A stretch of 9,020 nt of DNA from an uncultured Desulfomonile sp. (lineage in GTDB: Bacteria; Desulfobacterota; Desulfomonilia; Desulfomonilales; Desulfomonilaceae): the NCBI GenBank assembly GCA_937915285.1, contig CALDNG010000292.1, forward strand, positions 1 to 9,020. The letters are read 5' to 3'. The position numbers were made by a program, and so were the translations under genes. This document shows, piece after piece, positions 1 through 7,150 of this stretch; position 1 is the stretch's first letter, and each line of letters begins with the position of its first letter. The notes under the pieces are model-generated. The model did not search any database. It had not been told where the DNA came from and worked only from the letters and a program-made list of their open reading frames with translations.

Positions 1-399
1 GGTCGGGCGGTAGCCACGTTCACCCTGGCTACATCCCAGAAATGGAAAGACCAGGATGGTAGTGATCAGGAGAGAACCGAATGGCACCGAATAGTGGCAT
101 GGGGTAGGTTGGGGGAAATCTGTGGGGAGTATCTGGGCAAGGGTAAACAGGTGTACGTTGAAGGTCGAATCCAGAGTAGAGACTGGGAGGATCAGGACGG
201 CAACAAGAGAACCACTTTTGAAATAATTGCCAACGATTTGATTTTACTAGGTGGACCAGGGTCAGATCAATCTGGGCGCTCTGAAGGAAGTGGAACAAAG
301 CCTCCGTCTGCTCAGGCCAGGGCGACTTCGGGTCAAAAGGCCAGAAATGATGAACGCGGATATTTTCCTCCACCCCCAGAGGATGAGATTCCTTTCTAG
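1..399 (+). CDS. ssb: Single-stranded DNA-binding protein, 3' part (5' end outside window)
   Basis: The reading frame is open from base 1 to the TAG at 397-399, giving 132 residues that begin inside the OB fold. The opening residues [12 protein letters not shown] match the strand that normally lies about 25-30 residues into SSB, so roughly that much is missing to the left. Clear family marks are [30 protein letters not shown], read as two adjoining stretches (residues 26-56) with the aromatic W of the WHR motif, then a Gly/Ser/Pro-rich linker (about residues 90-120), and the acidic C-terminal tip PPEDEIPF. In SSB proteins this tip recruits replication and repair partners. The protein coats single-stranded DNA as a tetramer in replication, repair and recombination. 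The ATG at 94 is internal, not the start, because homology runs well upstream of it. No functional link to the downstream importer is evident. Confidence 0.96.
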   Translation, partial: GRAVATFTLATSQKWKDQDGSDQERTEWHRIVAWGRLGEICGEYLGKGKQVYVEGRIQSRDWEDQDGNKRTTFEIIANDLILLGGPGSDQSGRSEGSGTKPPSAQARATSGQKARNDERGYFPPPPEDEIPF

Positions 400-429
400 A
401 GTCCGAATTGATGTGTTGGAATTTTTACT

Positions 430-504
430 GCAGAATCGGATAAATTGATTGTTGATGGTCACGCAACTCCTGACGTTCCAGCGATTACCAGCTTGAGATT
501 CTGC
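430..504. repeat. 8-base perfect inverted repeat (arm A)
   Basis: GCAGAATC at 430-437 is the reverse complement of GATTCTGC at 497-504; a C-G pair (428 with 506) and a T-G wobble (429 with 505) could lengthen the stem in RNA. The 59 bases between the arms include the left arm of the second repeat at 473-482, so the two repeats are interleaved, not nested. Function unknown. Confidence 0.55.
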
Positions 505-527
505 GGATTTTACATTTGCTGGAACGT
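473..527. repeat. 10-base perfect inverted repeat (arm B) after ssb
   Basis: ACGTTCCAGC at 473-482 is the exact reverse complement of GCTGGAACGT at 518-527. Inward a G-T wobble (483 with 517) and an A-T pair (484 with 516) would extend a stem to 12 pairs with a loop of about 31 bases. No T-run follows, so it does not look like an intrinsic terminator. It may be a structured 3' end of the ssb transcript, a protein-binding site or a remnant of a small mobile repeat. Confidence 0.65.
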
Positions 528-631
528 GAAATGTGGCAGCTTTCGGGGCATCTGAATGTCTCATGATTGCTCCTAATCCGTTAAGAATTGTTACGAGAAA
601 ATTTTGTGTTTCAGGCAAACAATGCTACTAT

Positions 632-661
632 TTGACAAATTCGTATCCTCGGGATTCGAAT
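632..661 (+). promoter_or_regulatory. Possible promoter of the importer operon
   Basis: TTGACA at 632-637 is a perfect match to the -35 box of housekeeping sigma factors. The best -10 candidate is TCGAAT at 656-661, with an 18-base spacer and four of six matches, but it lacks the important second-position A. The site is suitably placed about 55 bases before the binding-protein start. The weak -10 box makes this tentative; an activator or another sigma factor could be involved. Confidence 0.3.
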
Positions 662-676
662 GGAGTCCCCGATACG
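642..676 (+). promoter_or_regulatory. Stem-loop or operator-like inverted repeat in importer leader
   Basis: CGTATC at 642-647 pairs with GATACG at 671-676, and after a short internal bulge GGGA at 651-654 pairs with TCCC at 666-669, leaving an 11-base loop. It overlaps the presumed -10 region and ends 40 bases before the start codon. It could be an operator for a repressor or a structured 5' leader; the sequence alone does not decide. Confidence 0.45.
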
Positions 677-707
677 CCTCTGCTTAAATCGTTGTACTGA
701 CACTTCT

Positions 708-714
708 GGAGGGG
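708..714 (+). promoter_or_regulatory. Ribosome-binding site that fixes the binding-protein start at 717
   Basis: GGAGGGG ends two bases before the ATG at 717, with GGAGG four bases away. It supports this ATG over the in-frame ATG at 660, which has no purine-rich site and would put 19 polar, non-signal residues ahead of the signal peptide. Confidence 0.75.
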
Positions 715-716
715 CA

Positions 717-2639
717 ATGAACACCAGCGGTCTGAAAATCCCGGTTTGCGTACTTTTTATAATAGCCACGATGAATTTTTTTGTTTTCGACAACGCCAAC
801 GCTTTCAACGAGGCGCCGGCCCTGGCCAAACTCGTCAAGGCGGGTCAACTACCCCCGGTTGATCAGCGGCTTCCAAAGGAGCCCCCGGTCATTAAGCCGG
901 TGGATCAGCTAGGAGCCTACGGAGGTCTATGGCGGCGCGCTTATACAGGCCTGTCTGATCTAGTGGGAGTCAGGCGTGTTCTTTACGAACCGCTGGTCCG
1001 CTGGAGTCCTGATTACCAGATAGTCCCCAATTTGGCACGAAAATGGGAGGTTGACGAAACGGGCCGTATATTCACCTTCTACCTGATTGAAGGAGTGAAA
1101 TGGTCCGATGGGGCTCCTTTCACTGCAGACGACGTGATGTTTTATTTTGAAGACATAGTGCTCGACAAAGAGTTGACTTCAACGCCTCCCAACTGGCTTT
1201 CAGTGGATGGTAATGCGCCTAAGGCATCAAAAATAGATGACTATACATTCAGGATCGAGTTCGAAAAGCCATATAGCCTTTTCATAGATCAGCTTGCCTG
1301 CCCTCACGGCATGGAACTGGTTACGAAGCCAAAACACTATCTAAAGCAATTTCACAAAAAATATGCTGATCCCAAGAAGCTTGAAGAGTTGATGAACGCC
1401 AAGAACGCCTCTACCTGGGTAAAGTTGTTCCTAGACGCCTCCAACCTCAGGCACTCCCTGTTTGTTTCAAATCAGATGCCTAGTCTTTGCGCATGGATAA
1501 CCAAAGTCCCCGCTCCTGCGAAAAGGTTCGTCATGGAACGCAACCCCTATTACTGGAAGGTCGACACTAATGGCAACCAGTTACCTTACATTGATTCCAT
1601 GGTTCACGAACTTCAGGCTGAAGCAAAAACAATAGTTCTAAAGGCGATTGCCGGTGAAATAGACATGCAGGGTAGACATCTCGGTAGTATGCAGAATTCG
1701 GTTCTACTTCTTGCAAGCGCAGCCAACGGAAATTACCGCCTTGTCCCCAAGACTTCAACTGCATCGGTCGGCATACTGCTTGCTCCCAATCTTAACCACA
1801 AGGATCCTGTTCTTAGTGAAATCCTGAACGATTCAAGATTCAGGAAAGCATTGTCACATGCGATAAACCGTTCGGAAATCAATAAAATAGTATGCAGAGG
1901 CAAGGGCGTTGTTCGTCAAGCTGCGCCATTGCCCGAGTCTGAATTTTACAGCGCTTCTTATGAGAAGGCTTATCTGGAACATGATGCCGCCAAGGCTAAC
2001 GCTCTTCTGGATGAAATGGGCCTAAAAAAAGGATCAGACGGCAAAAGGCTGCGTTCAGATGGAAAACCGCTCCAGATATCGCTCGACGTCTCGGTATCGG
2101 TTCCCCAGTGGGTTGACTCCGCTGAGGTGATTGCTTCGAACCTCAAAGCCGTTGGAATAGAGACGGAAGTCAAGTCCGAAACCATGGAGCTTTTCAGACA
2201 ACGAACCCAGAATGCGGCTCATGAGATTGCGCTTTGGCCTGGTGATGGTGGTATAGAATGTTTGCTGGAGCCGAGATGGTATTTCCCTTACAATTCGGAA
2301 AGTCTCAACGCCCCGCTTTATGCCCAGTGGTTTCAGAGTGGTGGCAAGAAAGGTGAGGAGCCGACTCCGGATATAAAGGAAATGATGCAAACTTATAATG
2401 AAATACTCAAGGCAGTAAGCCCCGAGAGCCGCAAAGAGCTTTTCGCAAAAATACTGGCGGCCAATGAGAAGAACCTTTACGTGATCGGGCTTGTTCACGA
2501 TCCACCTGATTATTATGTCGTTTCCAAAAATATGATCAACGTTGCAAAAAAGGATTTTCAGAGTTGGATCTATCCGAACCCTGGGCCAATACATCCGGAG
2601 CAGTTTTCTTTTGTACCGGGCAAGCCTGGGGGACGCTGA
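717..2639 (+). CDS. ABC importer periplasmic solute-binding protein, family 5 (peptide-type)
   Basis: This 640-residue protein should capture an oligopeptide or similar solute in the periplasm and pass it to the permeases encoded next. Residues 1-29 form a Sec signal peptide: a lysine at 7, a hydrophobic core, and an A-N-A site with cleavage expected before F30. There is no lipobox cysteine, so it should be soluble. The mature protein carries the GGLWRRA motif at 69-75, EPLVRW and LARKWEV soon after, the VKWSDGAPFTADDVMF segment typical of SBP_bac_5, and FRKALSHAINR at 375-385, the usual second-lobe signature. At 640 residues it is longer than E. coli DppA or OppA (about 510-520 mature) and belongs to the larger subgroup whose partner permease has a big extracytoplasmic insert. 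Members of this family bind peptides, but some bind oligosaccharides or opines, so substrate is unassigned. The start at 717 is chosen for its ribosome site and signal peptide. A hairpin and a 240-base gap separate it from the permeases. Confidence 0.93.
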   Translation: MNTSGLKIPVCVLFIIATMNFFVFDNANAFNEAPALAKLVKAGQLPPVDQRLPKEPPVIKPVDQLGAYGGLWRRAYTGLSDLVGVRRVLYEPLVRWSPDYQIVPNLARKWEVDETGRIFTFYLIEGVKWSDGAPFTADDVMFYFEDIVLDKELTSTPPNWLSVDGNAPKASKIDDYTFRIEFEKPYSLFIDQLACPHGMELVTKPKHYLKQFHKKYADPKKLEELMNAKNASTWVKLFLDASNLRHSLFVSNQMPSLCAWITKVPAPAKRFVMERNPYYWKVDTNGNQLPYIDSMVHELQAEAKTIVLKAIAGEIDMQGRHLGSMQNSVLLLASAANGNYRLVPKTSTASVGILLAPNLNHKDPVLSEILNDSRFRKALSHAINRSEINKIVCRGKGVVRQAAPLPESEFYSASYEKAYLEHDAAKANALLDEMGLKKGSDGKRLRSDGKPLQISLDVSVSVPQWVDSAEVIASNLKAVGIETEVKSETMELFRQRTQNAAHEIALWPGDGGIECLLEPRWYFPYNSESLNAPLYAQWFQSGGKKGEEPTPDIKEMMQTYNEILKAVSPESRKELFAKILAANEKNLYVIGLVHDPPDYYVVSKNMINVAKKDFQSWIYPNPGPIHPEQFSFVPGKPGGR

Positions 2640-2676
2640 CAGTAGCAACGATGTCTTGAGGATGCTTTCAAAATAG

Positions 2677-2706
2677 TGGTCTTGGTGAACTGAGAAGCCA
2701 AGACCA
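2677..2706 (+). promoter_or_regulatory. Strong stem-loop 3' of the binding-protein gene
   Basis: TGGTCTTGG at 2677-2685 and CCAAGACCA at 2698-2706 form a perfect 9-pair stem with a 12-base loop, 38 bases after the stop codon. No T-run follows, so it is not a standard terminator. In operons of this kind such hairpins often protect the upstream message from 3' decay, leaving more binding protein than membrane components. That role is inferred from position only. Confidence 0.6.
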
Positions 2707-2879
2707 GAAATGCTGTTGGTATTGAGTTCGAACCGTCCGCCTGATCAATTTGTTAAGAATTAAGAGTTAATATGATGATCTGGCGCTGGGGCGCCTCTGA
2801 AATCAATGTCAACGGTCGCAGGCAGGAAAATATTATCATGATGGCAACTGCTGAAAATTTCTGAGAGAGGGAAGGCCGG
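2707..2879 (+). other. Rest of the gap between binding protein and first permease
   Basis: No gene is seen. A small GC-rich hairpin lies at 2782-2795 (GGCGC, loop TGGG, GCGCC). A weak promoter-like pair, TTGTTA at 2750-2755 and TATGAT at 2771-2776, has a spacer of only 15 bases, so a separate promoter for the permease genes is possible but poorly supported. A purine-rich ribosome site (AGGG and AAGG, 2868-2875) precedes the permease start. Confidence 0.4.
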
Positions 2880-3878
2880 ATGATCGCCTACATTATTCGC
2901 CGGATTCTGTTGATGATTCCGACGTTGGTAGCTATTTCAATTATCTCGTTTATCATCATCCAGTTACCGCCTGGGGACTTTCTTACCACCTACGTTGCCC
3001 AACTGAGCGCCAGCGGAGAAACGGTTGATCAGGCCGAACTGGAAGCGCTCAAGGAGCGTTTTGGACTGGATGAGCCCATGTACATGCAGTATCTGAAATG
3101 GGCTGGGAATTTCCTGAAGGGTGATTTTGGTCATTCGTTTGAATGGAACAAGCCGGTCTCAGAGTTGATAGGGGAGCGTTTGAGTCTTACCGTGATAATT
3201 TCGGTATTCACCATTTTGTTTACATGGGCCATTTCGCTTCCCATCGGTATATATTCTGCGGTTCGACAATACTCCTGGATGGACTACTTCCTGACAGTAA
3301 TAGGATTCATTGGACTAGCCACTCCGAACTTTCTGTTTGCGCTGGTCATGCTGTGGGTGTCTTACGCCTACCTGGGGTTGAGTATAGGCGGTCTATTCTC
3401 ACCTGAGTATGCGGAGGCCCCGTGGAGCATTGCCAAGTTTTTGGATCTTCTAAAACACTTGTGGATTCCGGTAGTGATAGTAGGAACTGCCCATACGGCA
3501 AAATTCATTCGAATCATCCGCGGTAACCTTCTTGATGAGTTGAGGAAACCTTACGTCACCACGGCAAGGGCCAAGGGACTATCGGAGGTTCACCTCATAC
3601 TGAAATATCCTGTCAGGGTAGCAATCAATCCCCTGGTAAGCACCATAGGATGGACTTTACCCGAACTGGTTTCGGGCATTGCAATAACCGCCGTAGTGCT
3701 GAACCTTCCTACAACAGGGCCGCTACTTCTTAGCGCGTTGTTAAGCCAGGACATGCAGTTGGCAGGAACGTTCATAATGCTGCTTTCGTTCCTGACCGTA
3801 GTTGGAACTTTAATTTCTGATATTCTGCTCGCATGGGTTGACCCTCGAATCCGTTTTGGCGCAAGGGAGGGTCTATAA
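2880..3878 (+). CDS. dppB: ABC importer permease, DppB/OppB family
   Basis: This 332-residue inner-membrane protein forms half of the translocation channel. It opens with the family's usual IAYIIRRILLMIPTLVAIS, a first membrane helix at about residues 8-29, followed by a periplasmic stretch containing LKERFGLDEPMYMQYLKW and GDFGHSFEW, then about five more helices (near 99-121, 134-158, 190-208, 245-275 and 295-320). The EAA-type cytoplasmic loop that docks the ATPase is at roughly 225-240 (TTARAKGLS). The C-terminal VDPRIRFG is also typical of the family, and length is normal. A purine-rich ribosome site sits at 2868-2875. The TAA stop overlaps the next gene's ATG by one base, so translation is probably coupled. 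The symbol is a family label; whether the substrate is a dipeptide, an oligopeptide or a sugar is not shown. Confidence 0.93.
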   Translation: MIAYIIRRILLMIPTLVAISIISFIIIQLPPGDFLTTYVAQLSASGETVDQAELEALKERFGLDEPMYMQYLKWAGNFLKGDFGHSFEWNKPVSELIGERLSLTVIISVFTILFTWAISLPIGIYSAVRQYSWMDYFLTVIGFIGLATPNFLFALVMLWVSYAYLGLSIGGLFSPEYAEAPWSIAKFLDLLKHLWIPVVIVGTAHTAKFIRIIRGNLLDELRKPYVTTARAKGLSEVHLILKYPVRVAINPLVSTIGWTLPELVSGIAITAVVLNLPTTGPLLLSALLSQDMQLAGTFIMLLSFLTVVGTLISDILLAWVDPRIRFGAREGL

Positions 3879-4981
3879 TGGACCAGAAACAGAAAGAAAT
3901 GAAATACTTGAACGCCACATGGCGACAGCTCGTATGGTGGCGATACAAGAAACACACTTTGGCGATGATAGGTCTGATTTCGATATCCGGTATGTATTTT
4001 ACAGCCATTTTTTGCGAGTTCCTGGCCCCATACGAGAAAGACACACGTCATCTGGAGGCAATCTATTCGCCACCATCCAGAATTCATATTTTTGATGAGA
4101 ACGGAAGCCTCAGATGGCCATTCGTCCGCCAGATGGACATGGAAATCGATCTGGAAACCCATAAAATGACATTCAAAGAGATAATGGGAAAGAACTACCC
4201 AATTAAACTCTTTGTGCAAGGAGACCCTTATCTTTTCTGGGGAATGTGGGAAACTGATATCCACTTCTTTGGTGTTGAAACTCCTGCGAAACTGTTTCTA
4301 TTCGGCGCTGACCGAATGGGCAGGGATGTTTTCTCGAGATGCCTGTATGGCACGAGAATTTCTTTGTCTATTGGAATGATAGGCGTTTTCATGAGTCTAG
4401 TGCTGGGATTGACGCTTGGAGGCATATCCGGTTACTCGGGCGGTTGGGCCGATGTGGTGATTCAGCGAATCATAGAGATCATTCGCTGTTTTCCGAGTAT
4501 TCCTCTGTGGATGGGACTTTCGGCGTCAATGCCACCTCACTGGCCCGCGCTGAAAGTATATTTCACGATAACGCTGATTTTGTCACTGGTGGGCTGGACG
4601 GACCTGGCCAGGATGGTAAGAGGCAAGCTGATAGCCTTGCGCGAGGAGGAGTTTGTTCTGGCTGCCAGATTCATAGGCGCCAGTGACGCAAGGATAATTT
4701 TCAGGCACCTCCTTCCGTCGTTTACATCTCACATAATAGTGTCGGTGACTTTGGCCATACCTGGAATGATTCTGGCTGAGACGGCGTTGAGTTTTTTGGG
4801 TATAGGTCTGAGACCTCCTATTACTAGCCTCGGGGTCCTCCTGAAAGAGGCCCAGAATGTTACGACGGTAGCCCTTTACCCGTGGTTGCTCATCCCCGTG
4901 GCTTTCGTGATCATAATAGTGCTTTCATTCAATTTCGTGGGTGATGGGCTACGTGACGCCGTAGACCCGTATTCGAGGTAA
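3878..4981 (+). CDS. dppC: ABC importer permease, DppC/OppC family with large insert
   Basis: This 367-residue protein is the second half of the membrane channel. One helix lies near residues 26-47, and five or so helices follow from about 155. Marks of the family are FGADRMGRDVFSR at about 142-154, the EAA loop EEFVLAARFIGASDARIIFRH at about 257-277 (read in two parts), ETALSFLGIGL and the C-terminal GDGLRDAVDP. Ordinary DppC proteins have about 300 residues; this one is longer because of an extracytoplasmic segment at roughly 50-140, with PPSRIHIFDENG and an aromatic-rich stretch around FVQGDPYLFWGMWETDIHFFG. That insert is characteristic of the subgroup paired with large binding proteins like the one at 717-2639, and probably contacts it. 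The ribosome site AAGGGAGG lies at 3863-3870 inside the previous gene, and starts and stops overlap by one base (TAATG). Confidence 0.93.
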   Translation: MDQKQKEMKYLNATWRQLVWWRYKKHTLAMIGLISISGMYFTAIFCEFLAPYEKDTRHLEAIYSPPSRIHIFDENGSLRWPFVRQMDMEIDLETHKMTFKEIMGKNYPIKLFVQGDPYLFWGMWETDIHFFGVETPAKLFLFGADRMGRDVFSRCLYGTRISLSIGMIGVFMSLVLGLTLGGISGYSGGWADVVIQRIIEIIRCFPSIPLWMGLSASMPPHWPALKVYFTITLILSLVGWTDLARMVRGKLIALREEEFVLAARFIGASDARIIFRHLLPSFTSHIIVSVTLAIPGMILAETALSFLGIGLRPPITSLGVLLKEAQNVTTVALYPWLLIPVAFVIIIVLSFNFVGDGLRDAVDPYSR

Positions 4982-4987
4982 CCTTAT

Positions 4988-6004
4988 ATGGCGCCATTGT
5001 TACAAGTTGAAGATCTTCAGGTTCATTTCTTTATAGATGAGGGAACTGTTCGTGCTGTCGATGGGGTGAGTTTTTCTGTAGAACACGGAAAGACACTTGG
5101 AATAGTCGGTGAATCGGGCAGTGGTAAAAGTGTAATTGGTCAATCAATACTGCGCATAGTACCCTCGCCAGGCCAGATCGTTAACGGCAGTATTCGGTTT
5201 GAGCTTGAGAAAAAAGGCGACAACGAAGCGCAAACGTTAGACCTTGCATCGATCAATGCAAAAAGTTCCCTGGCTCGCAGCATACGGGGAAGCGAGATTT
5301 CCATGATTTTTCAGGAACCGATGAACTCGTTCAGTCCAGTTCACACGATTGGCAGCCAGATCATGGAAGCTTTGTTGCTGCACTCCGACTTCTCAAAAGC
5401 TGAAGCAAGAAATCAGGCCATCGAAATGCTTACCAAGGTTGGGATACCTCAACCCGAAAACCGAATTGACGCCTATCCGCATCAACTATCTGGTGGAATG
5501 CGCCAGAGAGCAATGATTGCAATGGCGCTGATCTGTAATCCCCGGCTCCTGATTGCCGACGAACCCACGACAGCGCTGGATGTCACTGTGCAGGCACAAA
5601 TCCTGGCTCTCCTCAAGGATTTACAGGAGGAATTCGGGATGGCCATCATTTTCATATCACACAACCTGGGAGTCATTTCTGATATAAGCGACGATGTACT
5701 GGTACTTTATTTCGGCAGAGTCATGGAGCAGGCTCCTGTTTCCGAGATATTTGAAAACCCGCTTCATCCATATACCCAGGCCCTACTCAGGTCGGTTCCG
5801 GGCATTGACACCCCTGTAGGAACGGAACTGGCAACCATTGAAGGCACTCTTCCCGATCCGCTGAGCTACATAGTGGGCTGTCCCTTTTTCGGCAGATGTA
5901 CCGAGTGTGGTGGGAACACCGTTTGTCGGGATCAACCCTACGAATTGACAAAGGTAGCCCAGAGGCATTTCGTGGCTTGTCCGCGTATGTGCATCCAACT
6001 GTGA
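4988..6004 (+). CDS. dppD: ABC importer ATP-binding protein, DppD/OppD family
   Basis: This 338-residue cytoplasmic ATPase is one of the two motors of the importer. All nucleotide-binding elements are intact: Walker A GESGSGKS at 41-48, Q-loop FQEP at 108-111, signature LSGGMRQR at 167-174, Walker B LLIADEP at 187-193, D-loop ALD at 196-198 and the switch histidine H225. The C-terminal oligopeptide-transporter extension is present (NPLHPYTQALLRSVPG, then cysteines). The extension has six cysteines (298, 304, 307, 313, 331, 335) where four are usual; the four-cysteine set has been reported to hold an iron-sulphur cluster in dipeptide-transporter ATPases. The start follows the previous stop by six bases, with its ribosome site GAGG at 4975-4978 just before that stop. 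It should heterodimerise with the protein at 6014-7048. Confidence 0.94.
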   Translation: MAPLLQVEDLQVHFFIDEGTVRAVDGVSFSVEHGKTLGIVGESGSGKSVIGQSILRIVPSPGQIVNGSIRFELEKKGDNEAQTLDLASINAKSSLARSIRGSEISMIFQEPMNSFSPVHTIGSQIMEALLLHSDFSKAEARNQAIEMLTKVGIPQPENRIDAYPHQLSGGMRQRAMIAMALICNPRLLIADEPTTALDVTVQAQILALLKDLQEEFGMAIIFISHNLGVISDISDDVLVLYFGRVMEQAPVSEIFENPLHPYTQALLRSVPGIDTPVGTELATIEGTLPDPLSYIVGCPFFGRCTECGGNTVCRDQPYELTKVAQRHFVACPRMCIQL

Positions 6005-6013
6005 GGAATAGAT

Positions 6014-7048
6014 TTGTCGCAAACAGACGTGCTTTTAGAAGTTAAAAACCTTAAAAAACATTTTCCCATTCACAGGGGTGTTTTCAAAAAGGTTGTAGGA
6101 TATGTCAAGGCGGTTGACGGAGTTAGTTTCTCCATCAGGTCCGGAGAGACCCTGGGTTTGGTGGGTGAGTCGGGCTGCGGAAAATCAACTGTCGGTCGAA
6201 TGATAATGGGCGCCTATCACCCCACAAGTGGCGATATATGGTTTCAACCTCCCGATGGTTCCGAAAAAGTCAACCTTGCAACCATGAGTTCAAAGGAGAT
6301 GAGGCCTCTGAGACCCTACATCCAAATGATCTTTCAGGACCCGTTTGCCTCACTTAACCCTAGAATGACGGTCAGGGAAATACTGGCCGAGCCCCTAATA
6401 GTCAACAAAGTAGCCAAGGGGGCTGCATTGGAAGGTAGAGTAAGGGAATTGATCGAGCTTGTAGGGCTGAAGGTCCAGTATCTTACCAGATATCCGCATG
6501 CTTTCTCGGGCGGTCAGCGCCAGAGGATTTGCGTGGCACGCGCAATGGGTCTTTATCCGCGCCTGTTGGTGGCAGATGAACCTACGTCCGCCCTTGACGT
6601 TTCGGTACAGGCCCAGATTGTAAATCTGGCCTTGGAAATCCAGCATCAGATGGGGCTGGCCTTTCTGTTTATTTCACATGACCTGGGTTTAATACGGCAT
6701 CTAAGCAAAAGAATTGTTCTGATGTATGTGGGAAAGGTCGTGGAATATGCGCCGGCTGAAAACCTTTTTTCCAGACCCCGCCACCCTTATACTGAAGCCC
6801 TGATGTCGAATGTTCCAAGTGTCAGGTCCGAAGTCGTCAGCCGTAAAATCATTCTCAAGGGTGAAACCGCAGACCCTATAAATCCACCATCCGGATGTTC
6901 GTTCCATCCTCGTTGCTCATATGCGCAGGGAATATGCTCCACAGCGGAGCCCCAGCTACGGGAGATAGGGCCTGACCACGTCGTTGCCTGTCATTTTGCT
7001 GAAACGCTTAATCTCAACGGATGTGACGCGTTTGGCTGCGCTATATGA
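6014..7048 (+). CDS. oppF: ABC importer ATP-binding protein, OppF/DppF family (TTG start)
   Basis: This 344-residue ATPase is the partner of the preceding one. It begins at a TTG codon, nine bases after the previous stop, with the ribosome site TGAGGA at 6002-6007 overlapping that stop. No in-frame ATG lies before the conserved N-terminus, so the TTG is well supported. Motifs are complete: Walker A GESGCGKS at 51-58, Q-loop FQDP at 107-110, the family hallmark SLNPRMTV at 113-120, signature FSGGQRQR at 164-171, Walker B LLVADEP at 184-190, ALD at 193-195 and switch H222. [20 protein letters not shown] at 16-35 is the N-terminal insertion typical of OppF rather than OppD. The C-terminal extension has the standard cysteines at 295, 301, 308 and 326 (GCSFHPRC, then VACH), plus two more in the last eight residues (337 and 342), which is less usual. 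It ends the importer operon. Confidence 0.94.
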   Translation: MSQTDVLLEVKNLKKHFPIHRGVFKKVVGYVKAVDGVSFSIRSGETLGLVGESGCGKSTVGRMIMGAYHPTSGDIWFQPPDGSEKVNLATMSSKEMRPLRPYIQMIFQDPFASLNPRMTVREILAEPLIVNKVAKGAALEGRVRELIELVGLKVQYLTRYPHAFSGGQRQRICVARAMGLYPRLLVADEPTSALDVSVQAQIVNLALEIQHQMGLAFLFISHDLGLIRHLSKRIVLMYVGKVVEYAPAENLFSRPRHPYTEALMSNVPSVRSEVVSRKIILKGETADPINPPSGCSFHPRCSYAQGICSTAEPQLREIGPDHVVACHFAETLNLNGCDAFGCAI

Positions 7049-7150
7049 TGGTCTTGGATTACTTTATGCGCTATAATGTGACACGTTTTGCGTTTTTCAG
7101 GGGATATCCCTGAATCCGGAAGGCAAATAATCCTGCAGGGCAAGGTGTTG
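7049..7150 (+). promoter_or_regulatory. Intergenic stretch with -10-like box and inverted repeat
   Basis: A perfect TATAAT lies at 7072-7077, but no good -35 box stands 16-18 bases upstream (TTGGAT at 7054-7059 is too close). TCAGGG at 7097-7102 and CCCTGA at 7108-7113 form an inverted repeat with a 5-base centre, 38 bases before the chosen ATG. Together these suggest that the glycosyltransferase may have its own controlled promoter, although readthrough from the importer operon remains possible since no terminator follows the gene ending at 7048. Confidence 0.3.

Larger units (their letters stand above)
400..716. other. 317-base gene-free interval between ssb and the importer operon
   Basis: No credible gene is seen here; the short frames crossing it lack family resemblance and a good ribosome site. 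It holds two perfect inverted repeats with interleaved arms (428-506 and 473-527), a TTGACA box at 632-637 and a stem-loop at 642-676. None of the repeats is followed by a T-run, so no standard intrinsic terminator for ssb was found. The interval probably serves as the 3' region of ssb and the promoter and leader of the importer genes. Confidence 0.7.

Noticed and set aside
534..550. Sigma-54-like promoter (TGGCA followed by a GGGGCA)
   Set aside because: The GG and GC pairs are 13 bases apart where 12 is required, and the -12 element lacks the TT.
660..716. N-terminal extension of the binding protein from the ATG at 660
   Set aside because: No ribosome site, the 19 extra residues are polar and would bury the signal peptide, and GGAGGGG points to 717.
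2055..2648. Long minus-strand frame of about 197 codons inside the binding-protein gene
   Set aside because: It lies antisense to a gene with clear family motifs and its translation shows no recognisable domain.
3590..4264. Minus-strand frame of 224 codons across the two permease genes
   Set aside because: Antisense shadow of two well-supported overlapping permease genes, with no family resemblance.
7097..7113. Inverted repeat as terminator of the importer operon
   Set aside because: Short 6-pair stem with no T-run after it; the T-run lies before it, wrong for either strand.
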